From assembly GCA_964618565.1 (NCBI GenBank), contig CAZUBA010000014.1:1-46364 (forward strand): a stretch of 46,364 bases of DNA. Reading direction: 5' to 3'. The position numbers were made by a program, and so were the translations under genes. Below the pieces are notes generated by a model. It was not told where the DNA came from and did not search any database. It was given only the letters and a program-made list of their open reading frames with translations. How positions within the stretch are numbered: the first letter of the stretch is position 1; every line of letters starts with the position of its first letter. This document shows, piece by piece, positions 1 to 10,115 of this stretch. The DNA comes from STC-113 sp964618565. GTDB lineage: Bacteria; Patescibacteriota; Gracilibacteria; BD1-5; UBA2023.

Positions 1-1
1 A

Positions 2-676
2 GTCAATGCAAGCTGAGCTGAGCTTATAAATATCTGAAATTGACTTGTTAAGAATGTGTTGGGTGGAACAAACAGTACTGTGAATCAAACACCTGCTGTG
101 CCATCTCCTTGGAGTTGAGATGCGGTTAACGCATTTTCATTCAGCTGAACAAAACCAACAAGTTGCAATGATCTTTTATCATGAAGCACATTCAAAGCCT
201 GAACGACAAGCCCTTGGGACGGAACAAAATTTGTGGATTGAGTTTATGAGATAGACCCTGATTGAGCATGAGCTATAGCTCCTAAGAATTTATATTGCGA
301 TATGACAAGCAGTTGAGGAGGATGGTCATTATTATTCAGATGATGATCAAGGAACTCGGGCTATTGCACATCGTCTTGATTTTGAGTAGCATCACCAAAT
401 AATCCATATTCGATCGGTACAACTTACTTGCCTTTGTGACTGCAAAAATATTATAGGACATCAATCAATTGAACCACTTTTGTTAATAGCACAACCACTA
501 TAGCTGCAACAACTGATTCTGAAGACTGTTTTGTAATAACATGAACTTGAGTGCAGGATCCTACAAATCGTGATACGATGAAGATATTATTCTATCCCCC
601 ATGGTCTTGTTATTGATTCTATTTCTGATGAAGCTGTGCTGATTATACAAATAATTGATGGATATATGTAAAATAA
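2..676 (+). CDS. Fibrinogen-like domain surface protein, 5'-truncated
   Basis: The frame is open from the window edge to TAA at 674-676 when TGA is read as Gly, leaving 224 visible residues and no start. A segment about 110 residues in reads NLYCDMTSSGGGWSLLF, which matches the start of fibrinogen C-terminal-like (FReD) domains (YCDMxxxGGGWT). The tail is rich in Gly, Ser, Cys and aromatic residues (GGSCADYTNNGWIY), as expected of a disulphide-stabilised extracellular domain. The sequence before the domain is Gly/Ser/Thr-rich. In bacteria such domains are usually exported and may bind glycans; that role here is inference. A strong terminator (739-775) follows it inside the convergent tatD gene. 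The missing N-terminus prevents any statement on its signal or anchor. Confidence 0.75.
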
Positions 677-686
677 TTTTAGAATA

Positions 687-1487
687 TTAGTTATCAATAC
701 CATAAAACCTCAAACTATTCTCAAAAATAACATTCTCCAAGAGCTCAGGATCTTCACTCCTGAGCTCTTTTATTTTATCTAAAACGAATTTCGTATATGC
801 AGGAGTATTCTGTTTTCATCTATGCGGATCCGGAGCGAGATATGGAGCATCTGTTTCAACTAATATTCTATTAAGAGGAACTATTTTAGCTGCTTCTTGA
901 ATGTTTAATCAATTCTTGAAAGTTACGATTCAACTGAATCAAATATAGATATTGTCACTGATTCCGAGAAATCTTTCTGCAATTTCCACATCTCACGTGT
1001 AGCAATGGATCACAATATTTCATTTGAAATCAGATTCTTTCAATATCTTATATCAATCATCCCAAGCATCTCTAATATGTATGATTAAAGGAAGAGAATA
1101 TTTTTTCGCTAGTTCAATATTTGCTCGGAACACTCTTTTTTGAGTCAGTTTGTCTATATCGGCCTTAAAGGGATCCAGATGGAAATAATCAAGTCATAGC
1201 TCTCAAATTCCGACAATTTTTTCTCTATTTTCTTCAATTTGATTTTCAACCTTAATAATTTCCTCTTGCAGATCCTCAATAAGCGGAGCCTCAATCGGAT
1301 GCATTATTCAAGCCACGACAAATAAGTTGTCATATTTTTTTGCTAATTTAAGTGCGGCCTCGGTAGAATTAAAATCAGATCATATGAGTGTCGCATACTT
1401 TACTCATAAATCTCTCATTTTCTGCATTTCATCTTCAATGCTTGTGTAATCATCAAATTGCAGGTGACAGTGTGTGTCGAATATCAT
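687..1487 (-). CDS. tatD: TatD family metal-dependent deoxyribonuclease
   Basis: This is a 266-residue protein of typical TatD length. It starts MIFDTHCHLQFDD, the N-terminal HxH metal-binding signature. It continues with AGIMHP, a metal-bridging Glu in GIGELGLDYF, the conserved IHIRDAWDD and VIHCYTGD histidine motifs, and ILVETDAPYLAP near the end, which carries the last metal-binding Asp. Members are Mg-dependent 3'-5' exonucleases acting on DNA or RNA in quality control and repair. The start ATG (1485-1487) lies 3 bp from a 100-N gap. An identical copy of the 5' end (start at 1642) follows the gap, so the gap interrupts nothing real. The 3' end overlaps the terminator of the convergent upstream gene. 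Confidence 0.93.
739..775 (+). terminator. Intrinsic terminator for the fibrinogen-like gene, inside tatD
   Basis: A 12-bp perfect stem (arms 739-750 and 758-769, 7-nt loop) is followed by a T-rich run on the plus strand. It lies 62 bp after the upstream gene's stop and within the last codons of the convergent tatD gene, so the same bases code for protein on the other strand. Confidence 0.75.
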
Positions 1488-1645
1488 TTTNNNNNNNNNN
1501 NNNNNNNNNNNNNNNNNNNNNNNNNNNNNNNNNNNNNNNNNNNNNNNNNNNNNNNNNNNNNNNNNNNNNNNNNNNNNNNNNNNNNNNNNNCAATGCTTGT
1601 GTAATCATCAAATTGCAGGTGACAGTGTGTGTCGAATATCATTTT
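1436..1645. repeat. Identical 55-bp copies flanking an N gap
   Basis: Bases 1436-1490 and 1591-1645 are identical over 55 bp, separated only by exactly 100 Ns (1491-1590). Both copies hold the same start of tatD. This is the signature of two contig ends sharing one k-mer that were scaffolded without merging, not a biological duplication. Confidence 0.9.
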
Positions 1646-1728
1646 TATAAAAGATTTAAAGATTTAAAGAAGATTAAAAGATTAAGAGATTTAGAGATTA
1701 AAAGATTAAAAGAAGATTAAGAGATTTG
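1646..1728. repeat. Short-period AAGATT-type repeat tract
   Basis: The intergenic stretch consists of degenerate repeats of AAGATTTAA / AAGATTAAA units, about 7-8 bp apart. No gene or hairpin is evident. It lies between the divergent tatD and nth starts. The rest of 1729-1858 is AT-rich and presumably holds the nth promoter. Confidence 0.7.
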
Positions 1729-1858
1729 AATGATAAAATTGATAATTAGCTTTCCATCTCTAAAACTTTCTCTTTCTTTCTGTGTCTAATTCTTTTGGTC
1801 TAATTCTTTTTTTGATATTATCCATTTTTCATTAAAATAAAAGAATAATTTAAACATT

Positions 1859-2512
1859 ATGAAATTAAAAACAACAAAAGAAGCTGAAGAGATATTGCTT
1901 GAAATTTATGCTCTGTTTCCTAATATGAAGACGGAACTTAATTATAAAACACAATTCCAATTTTTGCTTGCTGTAATATTTTCTGCCCAAACTACAGATA
2001 AGCAAGTTAATGTTGTAACAGAAAAGTTTTTTCAGATAGTAAAAGAGCCCTCTGATCTTTCTTGAATTGAATTGGAAGAAGTAATGAAACACTTATGAAG
2101 CCTTAATTTCTATAAGAATAAATCAAGAGCCGCGAAATGAGCTGCAGAAATATTGATAACCGAATTCACATCTGTTATTCCAAATGATCTTGAACTAATC
2201 CAAATGATCCCTTGAGTCGGAATTAAGACTGCAAAGGTTGTTTTGTGAGTGCTTTATGATGCTCCGTATATCTGAGTCGATACTCATGTCCATAGGGTCT
2301 GTAATCGCATTTGAATATGTAAAACAATTTCTCCAGACAAAACTGATGAATATCTAGAAAAACATATTAGCATCGAGGTCAAAAAATTAGCACATCACTC
2401 TTTGGTCTTATTCTGACGATATACTTGTACAGCCCGTAATCCTAAATGTGAAATCTGTAAAATTAACCCTAAGTGCAATTATTATCAGACTAAAATTCAA
2501 TATAACCGCTAA
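1859..2512 (+). CDS. nth: Endonuclease III (DNA glycosylase/AP lyase)
   Basis: The 217-residue product matches the usual Nth length. It carries the helix-hairpin-helix MIPGVGIKTAKVVLG with the catalytic Lys at about residue 123 and the catalytic Asp at about 141 in GVDTHVHR. A C-terminal 4Fe-4S ligand set follows the canonical C-x6-C-x2-C-x5-C spacing (about 190, 197, 200, 206). It removes oxidised pyrimidines and nicks AP sites in base excision repair. Several of its glycines, including one in the HhH loop, are TGA codons; read with the standard code the gene would break after 68 residues. It has its own transcription direction, with truB convergent 79 bp downstream. Confidence 0.96.
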
Positions 2513-2591
2513 CCGTTTTTCCTAGAAAATCAAATTCCATTTGCAGCCTTAGCTCCAAGTCAATCAGATAAGTGAAAGAAAAAAAATTCCT

Positions 2592-3458
2592 TTACCCATG
2601 CAGTCAATTCCTTACAATTATTAATCTTGAGTCTCTGGCCTCAACAAGAGATTCATTTTTTCCGTTATGACTTGCAAAATATTTATTTCACTCAATAAGT
2701 CATGATCTGCTTATTTCTCTTCATAATTTCAAATCTGCCAGTTCATCCTCATTCACATCAACTTTTTTAAATTCAGGGAATAAGAAATCTTCAGAAATAG
2801 AGTGACAATCCTCAGTTGCATCTAGCTCTTGCGATAGATTTTCAGTGATATCTCAAATCTTATTTCTATGGAGTAATGTTATATATCATCATAATCATAA
2901 TTCTTTTCAGATATCTTCAGCAATTGTTCTTACATATGCACCCGCCGAGACAGTCATTTCTATCTTGATTTCTGGAAATTCATAAGAGATCAGCTCGGAA
3001 TCAAATATTTCAATTTCTCTTTTTTTCATTTCAAATTCCTTACCCTTCCTAATAAGGTCGCATGCTTTTTTTCAATCTATTTTTATGGCCGAATATTTTG
3101 GAGGAATCTGACTGATTTTTCAACTGAATTTATTTTTGATTATTTCCTCAATGGCATCTTTTGTTATTTCTCCTTTTTTTGATTCTACAATTTTTGAGTC
3201 AAAATAACATACCTCTCATTCAAGATCTCACGTAGGGGAGACTCCATCAATATTAAATGCAAAAATGTAAGTTTTTGTTTTCTTTTCAAGATAAGGTATA
3301 AGTTTTGTGGAATTGCCTGTAGCAACCAGCAAAAGACCCGTTGCAAGCGGATCTAGGGTTCAGGTATGGCCTATTTTTTTAATGCCGAGTTTTTTTCTGA
3401 GTAAGTGAAGCACCCAGAAACTCGTCAATCATTTATGCTTGTTTATCAAGTAGAACAT
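2592..3458 (-). CDS. truB: tRNA pseudouridine(55) synthase TruB
   Basis: This 288-residue protein makes pseudouridine 55 in the T-loop of tRNAs. The TruB signature HTGTLDPLATGLL holds the catalytic Asp at about residue 36, and the later motif SAGAYVRTIAEDIG is also conserved. The first ATG (3456-3458) lies 26 bp inside the end of the HD gene, a translational-coupling arrangement. The opening FYLINKHKGLTSF matches the family's usual N-terminus (LLLDKPxGITS), so no upstream extension is needed. It is the last gene of the secA-lepB-HD-truB run. The C-terminus ends soon after the core, without a clearly recognisable PUA domain. Confidence 0.95.
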
Positions 3459-4005
3459 TTTCTTCGGTTGTAAGTAGTATTTCTATAAGCAATCTATTTT
3501 TTTGAAGTTTGATCTTGTTTTTTCATTTGAATGAAAGAAATAAGATTGAGTATCATATTTCATAGCACATGGATCAGAAATCTGCTGCTTTAACTATCCA
3601 AAAATCAATTCATTTGAATCTTTCTACCTTGCTTCTGCCAAAAGGATACATATGAGACTTAATAAGCAGAGCTACTTTCTCATTTATATTAAATTTTTTG
3701 ATTGCATTTTCTGCAGCAAGCACTCAATGCAGATATCATTTAATCCTAGTATTATGGAAATCATGTAAAATTCAGGCTAATGTACAGCTATGAATATCTG
3801 CATTAAACCATTTTGATAGCTTATAGGCTATTCTTGATGCATTTATCAGATGCTCATACCTATTAAAGAAGAGATGATGCCTATGTTTTTTTAGCGCTAT
3901 AAAATCTTCATCCTTAAGAATATCTCCTATTATAGATAGAAAATTCTCATGAAATTCTTGTTTCTTTATTATACTTTTTTTTCTTATGTTTTTTATAAAA
4001 ACCAT
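3433..4005 (-). CDS. HD-domain phosphohydrolase-like protein
   Basis: This is a 190-residue protein. A His in FNRYEHLINASRIA is followed about 30 residues later by the HD doublet in LAGILHDFH, and then by a His in LLIKSHMYP. This order matches the metal-binding residues of the HD superfamily. HD proteins hydrolyse phosphomonoesters or diesters of nucleotides; the substrate cannot be told here. The N-terminus is very basic (IRKKSIIKKQ). Its 3' end overlaps the truB start by 26 bp and it lies 44 bp after lepB, so it belongs to that operon. Confidence 0.8.
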
Positions 4006-4049
4006 AGGCTTATATTAAATGCATCAGATCACTTTCAAAAATAATCTGA

Positions 4050-4898
4050 TTAGTTTAATTCTTTATATTCCCAAGTCTTAGGAGTATTAAAGAATCTAGG
4101 TTTGCTTTCCCATTTTAACTTGCCTAATCATTCGAATTCTCATGAATAATCATTGCTTCTGAAAATATTGAAGTATCAGAAATCAAGAAATACTCTTCAA
4201 ATTATATCATATCTTTTAATGAAATGAGTAGATCATGCAATAGAACATGACATAAAACATGATCTTGAGTCAGATGAGTTGCTTCTATTATCTCACATTA
4301 AGAAATATTCTCATTGAGGCACTGTGAATTCAGTTTCTTTCACATCAAAAGGAAGAAATGTCTTTCATTTATTTACAGGTGACAGATAATCTTCATTAAG
4401 CTTAATAAATTTATCAGATCATGATTTTTTGACATATACTTCTCAATCTTTAAATTTGACTGTGTCTCATGCAATTCAGATAACTCTCTTGATATAATAT
4501 TCCTTTCAATTGCTTGCATGTGGCCTGAAGATGACAACATCTCATCTTATAGGATCACCAACAGCAAGTTTGAATACATTTGCGTAGGAGAATTTGTTGA
4601 CCAGAATGAACTCTTTATCGTGGTAACTTGTCTCCATGGAGCTTCATGCTATTTGGAATGGGGCAACCAGATAAGTCCTTATTATCATTACTATAATCAA
4701 TATGACAATAAGATCTCTGAAAAATTCTATGAATTCTTGGGTCTTAGTTTTTTCAGGAATCAATTCAGTTATTTCTGATTCTGGCTCTAATTGTGCCGGT
4801 TCAATCAATTGTGATTCTTTTATCTCTTCACTCTTCTCAGTTATTTCTGGGATAGCTTCTCTTGAGACATCCTCTTTATTGTTTTCAGCTTCAGACAT
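4050..4898 (-). CDS. lepB: Signal peptidase I
   Basis: The 282-residue membrane protease has a long acidic cytoplasmic N-terminus (Glu/Pro/Ile-rich, about 60 residues), one membrane span (LIVILIIVMIIRTYLVA) and then the catalytic Ser in GSSMETSY (Ser about 87). The catalytic Lys is in YYIKRVIG (about 137). The conserved box GDNRSNSSDSR confirms the family. It cleaves signal peptides of proteins exported by Sec, and sits directly behind secA (36-bp gap), a logical export pairing. The acidic N-terminal extension is longer than in most LepB proteins. Confidence 0.95.
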
Positions 4899-4934
4899 TA
4901 ATCGTTATTTAATTTTAAACTTTTGATACCAATA

Positions 4935-7694
4935 CTATTTGCCATGACATTGTTTATACTTTTTTCAGCTTCCGCATGGACAAGGATCATTTCTGCCGAC
5001 TTTAGGATATTCTACAGTATTTTTCGAACTTGGTTCTTCAACCCTGTACACCTTTACTCAATCCTCATTCTGCATTGCTTGATGAGAATTCTGATACAGA
5101 GAATCTGATATAAGATTTTTTAGTCAAGATAAATCTTCTGGAGAGTTTAGTCAAGATTCTTTCAAAAGCAACTCAAGTTCACGTTCACTTATTTCCACTT
5201 GTTCGATTTTTTGATTAGGATTGGCTGTAAGAAGTCATTTCATCACCTTAAAGCCTATCTCATCCAATAGATTTATGAATTTCTCATAGGCTTTTTCCTG
5301 ATAAACAATCAATGGATTTTTTTGTGCATATCACTCAAAGGCGACTTCCTCTCTAAGATGTGACATGTCATCAATATGTCTCATCCATAATTCATCTACA
5401 GATTGAAGATATAATCTTTTTTCATAATCATAGAAATCAGGTTCATTGACATTATTTTTAATTCATTCGATTTTAGCGATGATTTTTTCTTTGATTACAT
5501 CTTTAAGTTCATCTTTCGTATAGATTTTCTCAAATGAAGCCAAATCAAATACTACCTCTTCTGCATAAGTATTGATTTTTTCTATAACCAGTTCAGGCTC
5601 TTCTATTTTTTCTATCTTATCTTCCTCTATTGCTCATTCTACAAAAACATTAACTTGATCATTGATTATTTCAAGAACTTCATCATGAATATTATCTTGT
5701 TCTAGAATCCTGTTTCTCTTTGTATAAATAGCTATACGATGATGATTAAGTATATCATCGTATTCAAGCACATGTTTACGAATGTCAAAATTCCTTCATT
5801 CAACTTGCTTCTGAACCGAATTAATCCTATTGGTAAGCATTCCTGATTCTGCCAACGGCTCATCTTCTGCTATGCTTTCAAAAAGTTTTCAATTAAAGAC
5901 TGAAAATAATTTATCTCAACCGAATATTCTCATTATATCATCTCAAGGGGAAACCATAAATTGACTTAGACCCGGATCTCACTGACGTCCGCTACGTCCT
6001 CTGAGCTGGTTGTCGATTCTTCTTGTTTCATGTTTTTCCGTACCTATGACAACAAGTCATCCCAATTTATAAGTCTGACCAGAAACTTCTACTGACCCGT
6101 CTAATTCTTTAACTTTATCATCTATTTTAATATCCGTACCACGTCATGCCATATTCGTGGCAATTGTAACTGATCAGAAATTTCATGCTTTAGATATTAT
6201 TTCAGCCTCACGCATATCTTGCTTTGCATTTAATACTTCATGCGGAACTCAGGCAGCTGTAAGCAGATTCGATAGATATTCTGATTTTGCAACAGAAACA
6301 GTACCCACCAATATAGGCTGCCCCTTTTTATTATATTCTGCAATAAGCTTTACCAGAAATTTGAATTTGCCCACCTCGTTCTTAAAAAGAAGATCAGGCT
6401 TGTCTTCACGTATCATTGGCCTATTGGTAGGGATGACCATCACCTCTAGATTGTATATCTTTATGAATTCTTCTTCTTCAGTCTTAGCCGTACCTGTCAT
6501 TCAAGATAATTTCGGATATAACCTGAAAAGATTCTGGAATGTGATTGAGGCTAGAGTTTTTGATTCTTGTTGAATAGTTACATTTTCCTTTGCTTCGATT
6601 GCCTGATGCAGTCCATCTGAATATCTTCTTCCAGAAAGAACCCTACCTGTATGCTCATCAATTATAAGTATTTCATCATTTCTGTTAAGATAATCCACAT
6701 CTTTAATATATACAGTTTCAGCCTTAAGGGCATTCTCTATGTGGTGAATGTCATTATAATGTGTAGACACATATATATTTTCAACTCATAGCATCTTTTC
6801 AACTTCCTGAATTCATTCTTCTGTTAGGGTAGCTGTTTTTCATTTCTCGTCTATCTTGTAATGCTTTCCTTCTTTTAGCACTTTTGCCATTTGTGCAAAT
6901 TTCTTATATTTGCTAGTCGGCTCCATATCAGGCGCTGATATTATAAGCGGAGTACGCGCTTCATCGACCAGTATGGAATCTACCTCATCGACTATTGCAT
7001 AAAATAAAGGACCGATCACTCTTCTATCAGTTGAGATTGCCATATTATCCCTCAAATAATCAAAACCTAATTCATTATTAGTGATATATACGACATTTCT
7101 TTTATAATTTTCTTGTTTTTCTGTATTGTCTTGAGAATGTACTATGACACCGACTGATAACCCAAGTGCATTATATATTATTCACATTTCTTTTGCATCG
7201 CGTTGTGCAAGATAATCATTGACTGTTACGATATGTATCGGCATTCAAGCAAGCGCATTCAAATAAGCTGAAATTGTAGCCACAAGCGTTTTACCTTCTC
7301 CAGTTTTCATTTCAGATATATTTCAATCATTCAGAGCTAATGCTCAAACAAGCTGCACATCAAATGGGACCATATTCCATGTGATTTTCTTATCTCAAAG
7401 ATCGAATTCTTGTCAATTTATAAGTCTGCAGGCAATTCTATGAGTTGCAATTGCTTCAAATTTTATTTGAGAATTCAATTCTTTGATTCTTTTCTTATCT
7501 TCCGGATCCTTAATATTCAATCCTTCAAATTTTGCCATGAATTCTCTTGTTTTTTCTTGAACTTTCTCTAGTGTCGTCAATTCTTTTGCTAGTTTCTCTT
7601 CAATTTCCTTGATGCTTACAAGTTGTTCAAAATATTTCTTAACCTGTTTTTCATTCGGATCTCAGAATATTTTTTTTAATAAATCGTTTATCAT
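4935..7694 (-). CDS. secA: Preprotein translocase ATPase SecA
   Basis: This is a 919-residue motor of the Sec translocon. Walker A is in SEMKTGEGKTLVA and the DEAD-like box in YAIVDEVDSILVDEART. The second nucleotide-binding fold has TNMAGRGTDI and GGLVVIGTEKHETRRID. The preprotein-binding and scaffold regions are present, and the C-terminus is the zinc-binding tail DPCPCGSGKKYKQCHGK, ending at TAG. It starts at ATG 7692-7694 after a TATAAT-like promoter. It heads the operon with lepB, the HD protein and truB. Confidence 0.97.
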
Positions 7695-7746
7695 TTTATT
7701 TTTTTGTTATTATAATTATTTCAAATTTACTTTTAAAAGCCAATAA

Positions 7747-7774
7747 ATTATATGGAAAACGGCAAAAATACAAA
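7747..7774 (-). promoter_or_regulatory. Putative sigma-70-type promoter of the secA operon
   Basis: On the minus strand, a TATAAT (-10, at 7747-7752) is preceded by TTTGTA (7769-7774) with a 16-bp spacer, about 53 bp upstream of the secA ATG. The -10 is perfect and the -35 weak. On the plus strand, a TATACT at 7859-7864 could serve the divergent gene at 7887. Confidence 0.5.
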
Positions 7775-7886
7775 TTTTTTTACATTTTAATAACATTGCT
7801 GCTTTGAAAATATTTTTAGATTTATTTTTTTGCTTTTAATCTTTTTTAATGATACAGTATACTCATTAAATTTAATTTATCAATCT

Positions 7887-8459
7887 ATGACCAACGCAAT
7901 CTTAAGTCATCAGGATAAGTCTGCAGAAGGATTTAATCCAGATGTAGATAATCTTATTAGGATATTTAGTGATAATTGAGCAGAATCTGATCTATATGTT
8001 TTCGAAAAAAACCATAATTGTGTCATGTTGCTTTTGAGAGATATTATAATGAAATTATTGAAAAGTAAATGAATAGATTTCTCTTTTTATTCATGATCTA
8101 GATATTTCCCGTCTTTAAGTGTTTATAATGAAATTGCTGATAATTTATATACTGAGTTGCAAAAAACATATAAGACAAGTTTTCATCTGATTGACATTAC
8201 AGATGGCAATGATGATGTACAGCAAAAGATTTCTGAGGCAATTGAAGTTATGGAACCAAATTTAAAGGAAATCTCAACAATAATCGTAAGATCTGTTTCT
8301 TCGGCTTTAAAAGCAAAATGAGTAGAGCTTGATAAGGCAGAATTGCAACATGAATTGCCAAATCTTCTAAAAAATTATTTCTTGTTGAGATTCGAAAAAA
8401 GAACCGAAGCTTTATTCTCTGTAGCAAAAATAAAAAAAACAATTTGAAAAATTTTTTAA
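7887..8459 (+). CDS. Unknown protein with a damaged 3' end
   Basis: This 190-residue open frame starts at ATG after a TATACT element. I recognise no family. It looks soluble, charged and mostly helical, with no signal peptide. After TAA at 8457-8459 the same frame runs on to TAA at 8616-8618, crossing TAG 8475 and TAA 8511. The stretch after 8514 reads like ordinary coding sequence (IAVSAADLSGIRGKNVRIIGG). A full frame would end 4 bp into the end of convergent miaB, a normal gene junction. The gene may therefore once have been about 243 residues long, with the last quarter broken. Another frame over the same stretch also contains stops. Confidence 0.6.
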
Positions 8460-8614
8460 TGAATTAAAGATATTTAGCTAATTCTTAGAAAACCTGATAA
8501 AAAATGAAGATAACAATCAGATGAACAGATTAAACTGAGAATAGCTGTTTCTGCAGCTGATTTATCTGGCATCAGATGAAAAAATGTACGCATTATTTGA
8601 GGGATACAAAAAAA

Positions 8615-10051
8615 TTAAATTATTTTTCATTCCAATATCCATTTAACTGATTTTTCGATTTTTACAGGAATCAGATCTCATATCTTTACTGTTTTATTCT
8701 CATCGAAATACACTTCTTTAAAATTTCTTGTCCTTCAATAAAGTTTGCCTCATTTTGATAATCATTGAACCAAAATTTCTTCAGTCCTTCATATCATGAG
8801 CTCAGACCTTATCCTTACGTTCTCTTCAAGCATATTATTTAAAATATGCCATCTTCTTGCTTTTTCTTGACTTGAAATTGAATCTTCAAGATTTTTATCT
8901 GCAAATGTTCATGGTCTTCCTGAATATCTGGCTATATATGCAAAATCAAAAATAATCTCTTTCATTGCTTTTATAGTATTTTCAAATTGTTCAATCGTTT
9001 CTCATGGGAATCAGACGATAATATCAGTCGAGATTGAGAATAAGGGATCTTTTGATCTTAAATACTCAACCTGAGTCTTAAAGTCCTTGTAAGTATGTTT
9101 CCTGTTCATTTTCTTAAGAATCTCATCATCTCAGCTCTGAAGTGCAAAATGCATGTAGTTACACGTTTTTTTCAATTCAAAATGCGCATCCAGAATGTCC
9201 TTTGTCATATCATGCGGATTTGATGATGTGAATCTTAATCTATCAATTCAAGCAATATCTTCTATTTCTTCCATTAATTCTCTAAAAGGTGTTTTAGTAT
9301 CTCTATTTTCCCATTTCAGTTCTTCGGGATTCCATAATTTCGATCGGGTTTCCTTTCAGAAGCTATTTACATTCTGTCAGATGAGAATTATTTCTTTTGT
9401 TCATTTATTGGTGACTTCCTGTATTTCATCAATTATCTCAGTCCTATTTCTTGATTTTTCTCTTCATCTGGTAAAAGGAACTATACAATAAGTGCAAAAA
9501 TTGTCACAGCCTGTTTGTATGACTACATTTGCACTTCAGGGATTCTCTTGCAGTTGTTTGACTTTAAGATATTCGTTGAATTTCTCATCATTTCAAATTT
9601 CCTGATTTGTCAGTGCTGATAAAATTTTCGTAAGATATGGTATTTCTTCGATTCTGAAAACAAAATCAATCTTATCTGTCTTGCCGAATATCTTATCATC
9701 GCTATTAAAAATTGAATTTTCATCTTTCAGCAAATCTATTTGCTTTGTCGCTTCGCGTTTTCCTCATTTAGGATTATTATCTTTCGAAATTCAGGTTTTC
9801 CTTATCATGCATCAAGTCAATCATACAAAACACTTTTTTCAATTAGCTTCATGGAATTTTTGTATATCTCTAGCCAACGAATAAACTTTATCCTCTCATT
9901 TTTTTCTAACGGAACAAGTATTTAGGATCACAAAATCAGCATCCTTATATTCAGATACTTTTCTTATTCAAGATTGCAGCATTATCATATTTATCTTTTC
10001 AGAATCAGCATAATTCATCTGACACCCAAAAGTCTGTAGGAAATAATTCAT
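8615..10051 (-). CDS. miaB: tRNA-2-methylthio-N6-dimethylallyladenosine synthase MiaB
   Basis: The 478-residue methylthiotransferase has three parts. The N-terminal MTTase domain has the cluster cysteines at about 10 (QTFGCQMNYADSE), 46 (LNTCSVR) and 81 (TGCM). The radical SAM core has the CxxxCxxC motif CDNFCTYC, then PFTRGREKSR and LIGQNVNS. A C-terminal TRAM-like segment follows. It adds a methylthio group to i6A37 in tRNAs. QMNYADSE and VPFTRGREKSR favour MiaB over RimO or MtaB. It is the third of three minus-strand genes, 64 bp behind the pilin-like gene. Confidence 0.93.
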
Positions 10052-10115
10052 TTTTATAAATTCAAATTGAGATTTGTATTTTAATTAAAATGAGCTTAAG
10101 TCAAGGAAATTGTTT

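Noticed and set aside
1388..1720. ORF across the first N gap
   Set aside because: It crosses 100 Ns, repeats the same residues on both sides and is antisense to tatD.
3479..3563. In-frame TAG upstream of truB, suggesting an interrupted N-terminal extension
   Set aside because: The stretch is the coding end of the HD gene in another frame. TruB begins normally at 3458 with its family-typical N-terminus.
8457..8513. Reassignment of TAA or TAG as sense codons
   Set aside because: TAA and TAG end all other genes at family-correct positions; local decay or error is simpler.
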